Source of the DNA: Salinimicrobium sediminis
GTDB taxonomy: Bacteria; Bacteroidota; Bacteroidia; Flavobacteriales; Flavobacteriaceae
Assembly: GCF_900215295.1 (NCBI RefSeq)
Contig: NZ_OCMF01000002.1
Span: 1-64,000, forward strand
DNA length: 64,000 bases
Reading direction: 5' to 3'
In this document: in pieces, positions 34,208 through 42,333 of the stretch
Layout: each line of letters opens with the position of its first letter
How positions within the stretch are numbered: the stretch's first letter is position 1
Notes under the pieces: generated by a model
What the model saw: the letters and a program-made list of their open reading frames with translations, nothing else
What the model was told of the DNA's origin: nothing
Database searches by the model: none
Program-made: the position numbers and the translations under genes

Positions 34208-36994
34208 TTATAATTTCTCCTTCAAAAAAGGAGCTGTATAAGACTCCGGGTTCCCTGCCACTTCCTCGGGAGTTCCCGTAGCAATCAATCTTCCTCCGGT
34301 TTCTCCACCTTCAAGTCCCAGGTCAATGACATAGTCAGCACATTTTACCAGGTCCATATTGTGTTCGATAACAATAACTGAATGTCCTTTCGCGATCAAA
34401 GCATTAAAAGATTTCAGCAATTTCTGAATATCATGAAAATGCAATCCTGTAGTAGGTTCATCAAAAATAAATAGAGCCTTTTCCTTGGTGTTTCCTTTTA
34501 CCAGGAAGGAGGCTAACTTGATCCTTTGAGCCTCCCCACCCGAAAGGGTAGAGGAGCTTTGGCCGAGTTGCACATAACCCAACCCAACATCCTGTAAAGG
34601 TTTTAGTTTGGAAGTGATCTTGTCTTCTCCATTTTCAGCAAAGAAAGCCACGGCGTCATCTATAGTCAGATTGAGGATTTCGTCAATATTTTTCCCGGCA
34701 AAATTCACCTCCAGGATCTCTTTTTTGAAGCGTTTCCCGTTGCAGGTCTCGCACACCAGGTGTACATCTGCCATGAATTGCATTTCAATAGTAACCTCGC
34801 CCTCTCCCTTACAGGTTTCGCAACGCCCGCCTTCCACATTGAAAGAAAAGTGTTTTGGTTTATACCCGCGGATGTCGCTTAATTTCTGATTGGAAAACAA
34901 ATTCCTGATATCATCATAGGCTTTAATATAAGTTACAGGATTGGAACGGGAAGATCGTCCTATTGGATTCTGATCCACGAATTCTACGGAACCTACATTG
35001 CTGAATTTCCCTTCGATCTTTGTGAATTGTCCTGCTTTTTCTCCATATCCGCCGATTTCCTTGCACATTGCCGGATAAAGGATCCGTTTTATCAGGGTGC
35101 TTTTTCCGCTTCCTGAAACTCCGGTAACTGCAGTAAATACTCCTAAAGGAAACCGTACGTCAATATTTTTCAGGTTATTTTCACGGGCACCAATTACATC
35201 TACATAATATTTTGAAATGCGTCTATTTTCAGGAACTTTGATCTCCAGAGTATTGCTGAGATATTTTCCTGTAAGGGAATCTGAAACCAATATGTCTTCA
35301 AAGGTGCCGGTGGCGACGACCTCCCCTCCGTGCGTTCCGGCCTCGGGACCTATATCGATGATCTCATCTGCTGCCTTCATGATATCTTCATCATGCTCGA
35401 CTACGATCACTGTATTTCCAAGGTCGCGAAGAGATTTTAGTACTTCAATTAACTTTAAGGTATCCCGCGGATGAAGTCCGATGGAAGGTTCATCGAGAAT
35501 ATACATGGATCCTACCAAACTGCTTCCTAATGAAGTTGCCAGGTTGATCCTTTGAGATTCTCCTCCCGAGAGTGTGTTGGATTTTCTATTGAGAGTAAGG
35601 TAATTTAATCCCACTTTTGACAGGAAGCTCAGTCGGTTTCTTATCTCTGTCAGCAACCTTTTGGCTATAGCAGCATCAGATTCGTTCAATTCCAGTTTTT
35701 CAAAAAAGGCTGAGACTTTGTTGATAGGCAATTCAACAAGTTCGGTAATCGTTGCGCCGCCGACTTTTACGTAATTAGCTTCGGGGCGAAGCCTTTTTCC
35801 TTTACAGACAGAACATCGTGTTTTTCCGCGGTAGCGGGAGAGCATTACCCGATTCTGTATCTTATAAGCCTTGGATTCCAAAAATGCGAAAAACTGGTTT
35901 AATCCTTCGAAATATTTATTCCCGTTCCAAACCAGGTCCTTTTGTTCCTGAGTTAATTCAAAATATGGTTTATGAATAGGAAAATTAAATTTATGGCTGT
36001 TGTTCACCAATTGATCCCGGTACCAGCTCATGCTTTCCCCACGCCAGGGAAAAATAGCATTTTCATAAACAGATAGTCCGGTATTAGGGATCACCAAATC
36101 TTCGTCTATGCCAATTACATCTCCATAGCCTTCGCATTTTGGACAGGCACCATATGGGTTATTAAAACTGAACAGGTGCACATTGGGTTCCAGAAAAACC
36201 ATCCCGTCGAGTTCAAACTTGTTGCTGAACTGCCGTACCTTCTTTTCCTTGAGATCCTCAATGAACAGTTCTCCTTTCCCTTCAAAAAAGGCAGTTTGTA
36301 TGGCATCTGCCAGGCGATTGTAAAAATCTTCCTCGTCCTTGGTGATGATCCTGTCTACCACCAGGAAGAGGTCTTTTTCTGTTATTTTGGAAAGGTCGGT
36401 TTCGTCTATTCTCAAAACTTCACCGCCAAATTTTATCCGGCTGTAGCCCTGCTGCAGGAGGACTTTTAATTTTTCTTCAGGAGTTCGGCTTTTCTCGACA
36501 TGAACAGGTGCCAAAAGCAGCATTTTTGAGCCTTCAGCAAAAGACTTGACGTAAGCAACAACGTCGCTTACTGTGTCCTTTTTGACCTCATTTCCCGAAA
36601 CAGGAGAGTAGGTCTTTCCAATACGGGCAAAGAGCAGCTTCAGGTAATCGTAAATTTCAGTAGAGGTTCCCACGGTAGAGCGGGGATTGGTAGAATTTAC
36701 CTTTTGCTCTATCGCTATGGCCGGTGCAATCCCTTTAATGGAATCCACCTGGGGTTTATTAAGCCTTCCGAGGAACTGGCGCGCATACGAAGACAAACTT
36801 TCCACGTAGCGGCGCTGTCCTTCGGCATATAAAGTGTCAAAAGCCAGGGATGATTTTCCCGATCCCGAGAGGCCGGTAAGCACTACCAGTTTATTCCGCG
36901 GAATAATTACATTGATGTTCTTTAAGTTGTGAAGCCGGGCTCCTTTTATGATGATGTTTTCCTTAGGATCTACCTGAGATATATCTACCTGCAT
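34208..36994 (-). CDS. uvrA: Excinuclease ABC subunit A
   Basis: About 928 residues, the normal length. Two ABC ATPase modules are seen: Walker [10 protein letters not shown] near residue 43 and GVSGSGKST in the second half, with ABC signatures [12 protein letters not shown] and [12 protein letters not shown]. Zinc-binding Cys pairs are present ([38 protein letters not shown]). It scans DNA for bulky lesions in nucleotide excision repair. The ATG at 36994 ([10 protein letters not shown]) is chosen because a minus-strand -7 box TACCTTTG lies at 37017-37024; the longer frame would start upstream of it. Confidence 0.95.
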   Translation of the reverse strand: MQVDISQVDPKENIIIKGARLHNLKNINVIIPRNKLVVLTGLSGSGKSSLAFDTLYAEGQRRYVESLSSYARQFLGRLNKPQVDSIKGIAPAIAIEQKVNSTNPRSTVGTSTEIYDYLKLLFARIGKTYSPVSGNEVKKDTVSDVVAYVKSFAEGSKMLLLAPVHVEKSRTPEEKLKVLLQQGYSRIKFGGEVLRIDETDLSKITEKDLFLVVDRIITKDEEDFYNRLADAIQTAFFEGKGELFIEDLKEKKVRQFSNKFELDGMVFLEPNVHLFSFNNPYGACPKCEGYGDVIGIDEDLVIPNTGLSVYENAIFPWRGESMSWYRDQLVNNSHKFNFPIHKPYFELTQEQKDLVWNGNKYFEGLNQFFAFLESKAYKIQNRVMLSRYRGKTRCSVCKGKRLRPEANYVKVGGATITELVELPINKVSAFFEKLELNESDAAIAKRLLTEIRNRLSFLSKVGLNYLTLNRKSNTLSGGESQRINLATSLGSSLVGSMYILDEPSIGLHPRDTLKLIEVLKSLRDLGNTVIVVEHDEDIMKAADEIIDIGPEAGTHGGEVVATGTFEDILVSDSLTGKYLSNTLEIKVPENRRISKYYVDVIGARENNLKNIDVRFPLGVFTAVTGVSGSGKSTLIKRILYPAMCKEIGGYGEKAGQFTKIEGKFSNVGSVEFVDQNPIGRSSRSNPVTYIKAYDDIRNLFSNQKLSDIRGYKPKHFSFNVEGGRCETCKGEGEVTIEMQFMADVHLVCETCNGKRFKKEILEVNFAGKNIDEILNLTIDDAVAFFAENGEDKITSKLKPLQDVGLGYVQLGQSSSTLSGGEAQRIKLASFLVKGNTKEKALFIFDEPTTGLHFHDIQKLLKSFNALIAKGHSVIVIEHNMDLVKCADYVIDLGLEGGETGGRLIATGTPEEVAGNPESYTAPFLKEKL

Positions 36995-37016
36995 AGTCAA
37001 TTTTATATCAAAACAG

Positions 37017-37024
37017 CAAAGGTA
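37017..37024 (-). promoter_or_regulatory. -7 box of uvrA
   Basis: TACCTTTG on the minus strand matches TAnnTTTG and lies 22 bases before the ATG. No clear -33 TTG at the ideal spacing; no SOS-type operator is recognised. Confidence 0.5.
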
Positions 37025-37106
37025 CTCAAACTTCAAATTTTTTAGGTGCTCCCGGTGCTTTATATAAGTAACTGAAAACTACTTCTTTAAAAACATTAAC
37101 CTTTTG

Positions 37107-37139
37107 TTTGGATTTGTGAAAATTTTCCTGTTATATTTG
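37107..37139 (+). promoter_or_regulatory. Promoter of the ECF sigma factor gene
   Basis: TTTG (37107-37110) and a -7 box TATATTTG (37132-37139), spaced 21 bases apart, fit the Bacteroidota housekeeping promoter. About 100 bases of leader precede the ATG at 37243, long for this window. Confidence 0.55.
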
Positions 37140-37242
37140 CTATTACTGAACCACCAAAAATTTTGCCTATAGCATAAAGTTACTTTGAACTTGAAAAACT
37201 AACCAGCAGGCCTACCCCAACAGCCTGAAAAAAGTAACTCTT

Positions 37243-37827
37243 ATGGAAAAAACCGAGGCAAATGATGCTTTTCTCGTGAAGAGCTATATTGAAGGAAATG
37301 AACAGTCGCTTTCAATCCTAATCAACCGTCACCAGCACCGTATTTATAGTTTCATCTTTTCAAAGGTTTTTGATAAGGATGTCGCCGAAGATATTTTCCA
37401 GGATACCTTTATTAAGGTGATCCGAACTCTAAAAAGGGGGAAATATAATGAAGAAGGTAAATTTTTGCCGTGGGTGATGCGTATTGCACACAACCTGGTA
37501 ATTGACCATTTTAGGAAAAATAAACGAATGCCGAAGTTCGAAAACAGCGGCGATTTCAATATTTTTTCTGTTTTGTGTGATTCAGGTTTAAATGCTGAAA
37601 AGCAGATCATCAAAGACCAGATAGAAGCCGATGTGAAGGAGCTTATTAAAGAACTTCCTGAAGATCAATTAGAAGTTCTGGTGATGAGGATCTATAAAGA
37701 TATGAGCTTTAAAGAGATTTCAGAAAGAACGGGGGTTAGTATCAATACGGCCTTAGGGCGAATGAGATACGCATTGATCAATCTTAGAAAAGTTATTGAG
37801 AAACATAATTTAGTTCTCACAAATTAA
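37243..37827 (+). CDS. ECF-type RNA polymerase sigma factor
   Basis: A 194-residue sigma-70 family protein of the extracytoplasmic-function type. Region 2 (~25-95) contains DVAEDIFQDTFIKVIRTL and FLPWVMRIAHNLVIDHFRKNKR; region 4 (~130-190) is a helix-turn-helix with LPEDQLEVLVMRIYKDMSFKEISERTGVSINTALGRMRYAL. No anti-sigma gene with membrane helix is adjacent. Instead a 45-residue ORF follows after 56 bases. The regulon is unknown. Confidence 0.93.
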   Translation: MEKTEANDAFLVKSYIEGNEQSLSILINRHQHRIYSFIFSKVFDKDVAEDIFQDTFIKVIRTLKRGKYNEEGKFLPWVMRIAHNLVIDHFRKNKRMPKFENSGDFNIFSVLCDSGLNAEKQIIKDQIEADVKELIKELPEDQLEVLVMRIYKDMSFKEISERTGVSINTALGRMRYALINLRKVIEKHNLVLTN

Positions 37828-37850
37828 CACAATAAGGAAAAAGATTTGCC

Positions 37851-37877
37851 GTTATTGATTCTGTAACCTTCAATAAC
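37851..37877 (+). other. Hairpin between the sigma factor gene and a small ORF
   Basis: A perfect 8-bp inverted repeat, GTTATTGA (37851-37858) with TCAATAAC (37870-37877) and an 11-base loop. There is no T-run, so it is not a classical terminator. It could stabilise the mRNA end of the sigma gene or set the level of the small ORF that begins seven bases further on. Confidence 0.5.
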
Positions 37878-37883
37878 TAATTA

Positions 37884-38021
37884 ATGGCAAAACTTTACTC
37901 AGAAAAAAAAGTGAACAAAATGTCTCCTAAAAAGGAAACGATCAATTTCCTTTTGAACTATTCCAGGGCTTTAAGAATTAGAACCTACAAGAACATTCAA
38001 TTTGAAAATATTTTGAATTAG
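37884..38021 (+). CDS. 45-residue basic protein downstream of the sigma factor
   Basis: An ATG-started ORF of 46 codons ending TAG. The product begins MAKLYSEKKVNKMSPKKETI and continues with a short amphipathic stretch (NFLLNYSRALRI) to a C-terminal ENILN; net charge is clearly positive. It has no membrane helix or signal. Codon use is like its neighbours and it ends just before a terminator, so it appears to be the last gene of the sigma factor transcript. It could be a small regulator of sigma activity or merely a conserved ORF of unknown role; neither is shown by sequence. Confidence 0.62.
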   Translation: MAKLYSEKKVNKMSPKKETINFLLNYSRALRIRTYKNIQFENILN

Positions 38022-38023
38022 TT

Positions 38024-38058
38024 AGAAAGAAGGTCCGCAACTAGCGGACTTTCTTTTT
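38024..38058. terminator. Terminator between the small ORF and nth
   Basis: A 6-bp GC-rich core (GTCCGC 38033-38038 with GCGGAC 38044-38049), extended by AGAAAG/CTTTCT pairs, with a T-rich tail on the plus strand. It overlaps the last codons of the convergent nth gene. Confidence 0.75.
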
Positions 38059-38700
38059 GTAGTATTCCTCAAGCACCTTCTTTCGTCCAATAGTTCTGGT
38101 AATGATATCTTTTTCAAGATCCCAGCCTCTTGCAGGGGAATAATTCCTTGCATACCAAATGATCTGCAGGTGAAGCTTGTTCCATAATTCCTTCGGAAAA
38201 AGCCTTTTTGCATCCTTCTCTGTCTGCACTACATTTTTGCCGTTAGATAGATTCCAGCGGTACATGAGGCGGTGAATATGAGTATCTACAGGAAACGAAG
38301 GAATATCAAAAGCCTGCGACATTACTACACTGGCTGTCTTGTGTCCTACAGCCGGCAAAGATTCGAGAGCCTCCATGTCTGCCGGCACCTCTCCATCATA
38401 TTTTTTGATAAGAATTTCTGAAAGTCCGTGAATTCCTTTTGCTTTCATCGGTGACAAACCAACCGGCTTAATGATCTCCCTGATCTCATCTATAGAAAGT
38501 TTGACCATGGAATAAGGATTGTCTGCCCTGGCAAAGAGAAGCGGTGTGATTTGGTTCACTTTTGCATCTGTGCTTTGAGCAGAAAGCAATACAGCGATCA
38601 ATAAGGTGTAGGGATCTTTGTGGTCAAGGAAGATAGGAACATCGGGATTTAAACTTTCAAGAGTATCTATAACAAACTGTACTTTTTCCTTCTTGGTCAT
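38041..38700 (-). CDS. nth: Endonuclease III-like DNA glycosylase lacking the iron-sulfur cluster
   Basis: A 219-residue helix-hairpin-helix glycosylase for oxidised pyrimidines. The active site is intact: LPAVGHKTASVV with Lys ~121 and FPVDTHIHRL with Asp ~139, both at the E. coli Nth positions. The C-terminal region that normally holds four Cys ligands of a [4Fe-4S] cluster reads IWYARNYSPARGWDLEKDIITRTIGRKK in this part of the chain and contains none; the whole protein has no Cys. Total length is normal, so this is replacement, not truncation. It ends at a shared terminator and is divergent from bcp. Confidence 0.88.
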   Translation of the reverse strand: MTKKEKVQFVIDTLESLNPDVPIFLDHKDPYTLLIAVLLSAQSTDAKVNQITPLLFARADNPYSMVKLSIDEIREIIKPVGLSPMKAKGIHGLSEILIKKYDGEVPADMEALESLPAVGHKTASVVMSQAFDIPSFPVDTHIHRLMYRWNLSNGKNVVQTEKDAKRLFPKELWNKLHLQIIWYARNYSPARGWDLEKDIITRTIGRKKVLEEYYKKKVR

Positions 38701-38705
38701 TTACG

Positions 38706-38713
38706 TAACTTTG
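38706..38713 (+). promoter_or_regulatory. -7 box of bcp
   Basis: TAACTTTG matches TAnnTTTG and lies 19 bases before the bcp ATG, inside the short gap to the divergent nth gene. Confidence 0.55.
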
Positions 38714-38732
38714 AGAGACAAAAATACTAATT

Positions 38733-39182
38733 ATGACCACACTTCAACCCGGCGATAAGGCGCCAAAATTTTCAGCAAAAGATCAGGATGGAAATTTGCA
38801 TAAGCTCGAAGATTATTCAGGAAAAAAACTGGTAATTTTCTTTTATCCAAAAGCCAGTACTCCCGGCTGTACTGCAGAGGCCTGTAATCTTCGTGATAAC
38901 TGGGAAACTTTTAAAGCACAGGGATATGCAATCCTTGGAGTAAGTGCTGATTCTCAAAAGCGACAGCAGAATTTTAAAGAAAAATATGAATTGCCATTCC
39001 CATTATTAGCAGACGAGGACAAGAAAGTGATCGAGGCCTTCGGGGTTTGGGGACCTAAAAAGTTCATGGGCAAGGAATATGATGGCATTCACCGCACCAC
39101 TTTTGTTATAGACGAGGATGGAAAGATCAGGGATGTTATCTCAAAAGTAAAGACTAAAGAACACGCCTCTCAGATCTTATAA
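38733..39182 (+). CDS. bcp: Thioredoxin-dependent thiol peroxidase (Bcp/PrxQ)
   Basis: A 149-residue peroxiredoxin reducing hydroperoxides. The peroxidatic Cys and the resolving Cys are five residues apart in FYPKASTPGCTAEACNLRDNW, the PrxQ arrangement; GVSADSQKRQQNF and the C-terminal FVIDEDGKI are also typical. It is soluble and alone on the plus strand. The gap after it (39183-39302) shows nothing except a weak AT-rich inverted repeat. Confidence 0.95.
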   Translation: MTTLQPGDKAPKFSAKDQDGNLHKLEDYSGKKLVIFFYPKASTPGCTAEACNLRDNWETFKAQGYAILGVSADSQKRQQNFKEKYELPFPLLADEDKKVIEAFGVWGPKKFMGKEYDGIHRTTFVIDEDGKIRDVISKVKTKEHASQIL

Positions 39183-39302
39183 AAGTTTAAGGAATAAGGA
39201 GGAACTGGAAAATTGAATAATTTATTTTATTTCTTGAATAAGAAATATGAAAACAGATTATGATGTACTTCGGCAATCTTGAATTTTAAATCCTGGATTC
39301 TT

Positions 39303-39674
39303 TTATTTTCTCCAGATCTTTTGAAGGGTAGCAATTGAATCACAGTTCTCAAAAAGCAATTCCAGATCTCCGGAGGCTGTGCTGCCGGTAACCAGGTAAG
39401 TTTTACAGGAATCCAGATCTGTATTACTACGGCTAAAGTCGATATCTCCTTTTTGAAGAGCAGTAGTAATCGAGGCAGTGTCGATTTGAAGCTGCTGAAT
39501 CTGAGTCAGAGCTTCTTGAGAATATGCTCGTTCTTTGATCCGGATATTTTTAAGGACCCGGGAATCCATCCCATAAGCGCAGGAAGTTCTTTTTCCGCTA
39601 AGGAAGAAGGCAAGTATAATGAGTCCAATGGCAAAACCTCCAAGGTAATAGCCAAGTCTGTGAATAAATTTCAT
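39303..39674 (-). CDS. Small membrane-anchored protein (possibly DUF4258)
   Basis: A 123-residue protein with one N-terminal hydrophobic helix (LGGFAIGLIILAFFLSG) and a soluble part with SCAYGMDSRVLKNIRIKERAYS, IDFSRSNTDLDSCKTYLV and LFENCDSIATLQKI. This layout recalls the flavobacterial group annotated as DUF4258 proteins; the domain call is from memory and tentative. It follows the alanine dehydrogenase gene after six bases and is probably cotranscribed. Confidence 0.65.
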   Translation of the reverse strand: MKFIHRLGYYLGGFAIGLIILAFFLSGKRTSCAYGMDSRVLKNIRIKERAYSQEALTQIQQLQIDTASITTALQKGDIDFSRSNTDLDSCKTYLVTGSTASGDLELLFENCDSIATLQKIWRK

Positions 39675-39680
39675 GAGGGT

Positions 39681-40880
39681 TTAAAATATAAGAAGGTTGA
39701 TATCCCGGTAAGAGAGATCAAACCAGTCTGCAATAGATTTGTTGGTTAAAATTCCGTGGTAAAAGTACAAACCATTTCGCAGACCTCTGTCAAAACGCAG
39801 CGTATTTTCCAGTCCGCCCTGTTCTGCAATATGAAGCAGGTATGGCGTAAAAATATTGCTGATAGAGAGGGAAGAAGTACGGGCGTATCTTGAGGGAATG
39901 TTAGGGACACAATAATGAACTACTCCATGCTTTACATAGGTAGGTTTATCATGGCTGGTAATCTCACTGCTTTCAAAGCAGCCACCCATATCTATACTCA
40001 CATCAATAATCACCGCGCCTTTTTTCATACTTTCCACCATAGCTTCGGTAACCAGGATAGGGGAGCGGTTCTTTCCTCTTACAGCCCCTATGACCACATC
40101 ACTTCTTTTAAGAGCTTTAATAAGGTTCTTTGGCTGAATTGTGGAAGTGTGTAATGGCCTGCCAAGATTGGCCTGTACTGCTCTTAAACGGGTAAGGGAG
40201 TTGTCAAAGATCTTAATATTTGCTCCCAGACCCAAAGCAGATCGGGCAGCGAATTCTCCAACTGTACCGGCACCAAGAATGGTAACTTCAATAGGAGGTA
40301 CGCCGCTAATATTTCCAAACATGAGTCCGTTTCCTGCCGGATTATTACTCATGATCTCAGAGGCTATTAGAATAGATGCTGTTCCGGCGATTTCACTCAA
40401 GGCTCTAACCGCAGGATAAGTTCCGTCATCATCCCGTATGAATTCAAAAGCGAGAGCAGTTATGCGTTTGGAAGCGAGCTTCTGAAAATAGCTTTTTTGC
40501 TGGGTCTTTAGTTGTAGTGCAGAAATTATGGTAGTCTGCGGATTCATCATCTCCAGTTCCTCAACCGTAGGAGGTTCTACCTTGAGGATCATTGGGCAGG
40601 AGAATACTTTTTTGGTGTCGCTGGTGATTTCTGCCCCGGCTTCGGAATAATCTTTATCGCTGAATTTCGCCCCGGCCCCGGCTCCTTTTTCAATAAGTAC
40701 CCGATGTCCATGAGCTGTGAGTGCTGCAACAGCATCGGGGCTCAGGCAGATACGTTTTTCCTGGTATGCGTTCTCTTTAGGAATGCCAATAAACAACTGG
40801 CCTTTGTGCTTATACACCTCAAGGGTTTCCTCCTGGGGTAGTAATTGTTCCTTGGTGAAAGGAGAAACTTGTTGAGTCAT
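39681..40880 (-). CDS. ald: Alanine dehydrogenase
   Basis: A 399-residue NAD-dependent enzyme interconverting alanine and pyruvate plus ammonia. Seen: IGIPKENAYQEKRICLSP near the N-terminus, the Rossmann motif VTILGAGTVGEFAARSALGLGANI (~198-221), and IIDVSIDMGGCFESS with the C-terminal VPNIPSRYARTSSLSISN. It has a ~25-residue N-terminal extension over short homologues, as is common in flavobacteria. A -7 box TATCTTTG on the minus strand (40894-40901) lies 13 bases upstream. Confidence 0.92.
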   Translation of the reverse strand: MTQQVSPFTKEQLLPQEETLEVYKHKGQLFIGIPKENAYQEKRICLSPDAVAALTAHGHRVLIEKGAGAGAKFSDKDYSEAGAEITSDTKKVFSCPMILKVEPPTVEELEMMNPQTTIISALQLKTQQKSYFQKLASKRITALAFEFIRDDDGTYPAVRALSEIAGTASILIASEIMSNNPAGNGLMFGNISGVPPIEVTILGAGTVGEFAARSALGLGANIKIFDNSLTRLRAVQANLGRPLHTSTIQPKNLIKALKRSDVVIGAVRGKNRSPILVTEAMVESMKKGAVIIDVSIDMGGCFESSEITSHDKPTYVKHGVVHYCVPNIPSRYARTSSLSISNIFTPYLLHIAEQGGLENTLRFDRGLRNGLYFYHGILTNKSIADWFDLSYRDINLLIF

Positions 40881-40893
40881 AACTGGTCGATCA

Positions 40894-40901
40894 CAAAGAT
40901 A
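40894..40901 (-). promoter_or_regulatory. -7 box of ald
   Basis: TATCTTTG on the minus strand matches TAnnTTTG, 13 bases before the ald ATG. Confidence 0.5.
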
Positions 40902-40922
40902 AAATTACGACTTTTATTATAA

Positions 40923-41516
40923 CTAAAGTTTTACGTAGTATTCTTCCTGAATATTGTCTTCAACGTCAGCTTCTTCTCTGAATTCTTTGATCTCCTGGTA
41001 CTCTTTGTCTGAAAAAGGAGAAAAGGGAGAAATGTTTTCTCTTTCAATTTCTGAAAGGTCTATACCATAGATTCTATCAAAAACTCTTATTCTAATAAGA
41101 TAAACAATGGAGAGTATGACAATAAAAAAGGGAGCTAGATATAAAAGACCATTTGTATCTAAAAAAATACTTTGGTCCATATACGCATCCTGATAAAAAG
41201 CAACTATAAGTTGATAGCCATACATGATAGTAGGAACTAAGATTACATGGTACCACCAGTGTTTACAGGTAAAAAACCATATAAGTAATAAAAAAAGTGG
41301 AGTAATCTTACCCAAGTAAGTCCAGACGGCTACATTTACGCTTTCGTAATATTTACTTTCGTATACAAAAAAAGAATTTTCCCAAACCTTGCCGCTTGGG
41401 AAAATTTCATATAGGTAAAACAGATATGGTGAAAATGCTATACAAATAGCAATTATGCTACCCAGCAGCAGGAATTTTGATGAGTCTTCTGTCGACAGCT
41501 GTTTTCTTGATCTCAT
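40923..41516 (-). CDS. Hypothetical membrane protein
   Basis: A 197-residue protein with four hydrophobic helices (~16-35, ~63-82, ~87-106, ~124-143) and a long acidic C-terminal tail ending EADVEDNIQEEYYVKL. No family is recognised. Its start overlaps a small ORF (41458-41601) by 59 bases in another frame. Aromatic, AT-rich codon use differs somewhat from its neighbours. It reads toward ald. Confidence 0.65.
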   Translation of the reverse strand: MRSRKQLSTEDSSKFLLLGSIIAICIAFSPYLFYLYEIFPSGKVWENSFFVYESKYYESVNVAVWTYLGKITPLFLLLIWFFTCKHWWYHVILVPTIMYGYQLIVAFYQDAYMDQSIFLDTNGLLYLAPFFIVILSIVYLIRIRVFDRIYGIDLSEIERENISPFSPFSDKEYQEIKEFREEADVEDNIQEEYYVKL

Positions 41517-41601
41517 TTTTATTATCGTTATCCGTAGTTGATGTTACAAAGAAAGTTGCTCCAAAGATAGAAACTGCTAGAAGTACGGCTTTAATTTTCA
41601 T
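41458..41601 (-). CDS. Possible 47-residue secreted or membrane peptide
   Basis: An ATG-started ORF of 48 codons. The N-terminus MKIKAVLLAVSIFGATFF is a good signal or membrane segment; a polar part (TTDNDNKNEIKK) and a basic RRLIKIPAAG end follow. A minus-strand -7 box TAGGTTTG at 41648-41655 lies 46 bases upstream, which makes this the first ORF of the transcript. It overlaps the start of the 197-residue gene in another frame, so translational coupling is possible. It could also be noise; support is moderate. Confidence 0.5.
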   Translation of the reverse strand: MKIKAVLLAVSIFGATFFVTSTTDNDNKNEIKKTAVDRRLIKIPAAG

Positions 41602-41883
41602 GATAGTATGTTTTAAGGTTGTGTTTGTTTGTTTCGATTTGATGATTCAAACCTATAAAAAACTAACACGTTAATTTTTAAAACATTATCCGTACTTTTG
41701 CCGGCTTTTTGGAGGAAAAATCCTTTTTATCTTAAAATATTAAATTATAAATATTCTGGTTAAAAATACTATAAATTCGTTCATCGGTTCCTTAATCTTT
41801 AATTATTCTTAAAAAATCCCTAATGCAGAAAGGCTTTTCAGACATGGCTTTTTAAGAGCATTTTCTGCAGTAATTGTAAATAA
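41602..41883. other. AT-rich gap with promoter-like boxes and a hairpin
   Basis: No ORF is supported. The gap contains TAGGTTTG on the minus strand (41648-41655) for the leftward small ORF, an isolated plus-strand TACTTTTG (41693-41700) with no obvious gene behind it, and an inverted repeat TGCAGAAA/TTTCTGCA (41824-41831 with 41863-41870) downstream of tsaE that could end or stabilise its transcript. Confidence 0.45.
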
Positions 41884-42288
41884 TTAACATAATTTTAACT
41901 TTCTGATTTCATTTTCCTGTACCAAAATTTCCACTTTTTGATGCTCTTCTTCTATGAAGTTTTCTATTTTTTGTGGCCATTCTATAAAATTCCAGGCTCC
42001 TGAATCCAAATATTCTTCAAATCCGATATCCCAGGCTTCAGATTCATCCTTAATTCTGTAAAAATCAAAATGGTTTACTGTTCCGTTCGGAGTGTCATAT
42101 ACATTTACCAATGAAAAAGTGGGACTGGAACCGATATCTTCGGCTCCTAAGGACTTGAGAAGGGCTTTGATCAAAGCGGTTTTTCCTGCACCCATCTCAC
42201 CATAAAACAAAATGGTCTTGCTCTTAGACTTCTCCAAAAGCTCATGGGCAACAACTTCAATTTCAGATAGAAGGTAGCTTACTTCCAT
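41884..42288 (-). CDS. tsaE: tRNA threonylcarbamoyladenosine biosynthesis ATPase TsaE
   Basis: A 134-residue protein. The P-loop GEMGAGKTALIKALLKSLG, SSPTFSLVNVY, NHFDFYRI and FIEWPQKI are the TsaE hallmarks. TsaE works with TsaB and TsaD to place t6A at position 37 of ANN-decoding tRNAs. It lies 45 bases downstream of porX on the same strand. The position beside porX is common in flavobacteria from memory. Confidence 0.93.
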   Translation of the reverse strand: MEVSYLLSEIEVVAHELLEKSKSKTILFYGEMGAGKTALIKALLKSLGAEDIGSSPTFSLVNVYDTPNGTVNHFDFYRIKDESEAWDIGFEEYLDSGAWNFIEWPQKIENFIEEEHQKVEILVQENEIRKLKLC

Positions 42289-42333
42289 TCAAAAGTATTA
42301 CGATTTGGGGTGATAAAGATAGTTAAATATTTG

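Noticed and set aside
37243-38021. Sigma/anti-sigma pair
   Set aside because: The gene after the sigma factor encodes a 45-residue basic peptide without membrane helix, unlike known anti-sigma proteins.
41693-41700. Plus-strand promoter for a hidden RNA
   Set aside because: A TACTTTTG box is present, but no -33 element at proper spacing, no ORF and no terminator follow on that strand before tsaE.
42290-42297. -7 box TACTTTTG for tsaE
   Set aside because: It ends one base before the ATG, which would put the transcript start inside the coding sequence; either the gene is read from porX or the match is chance.
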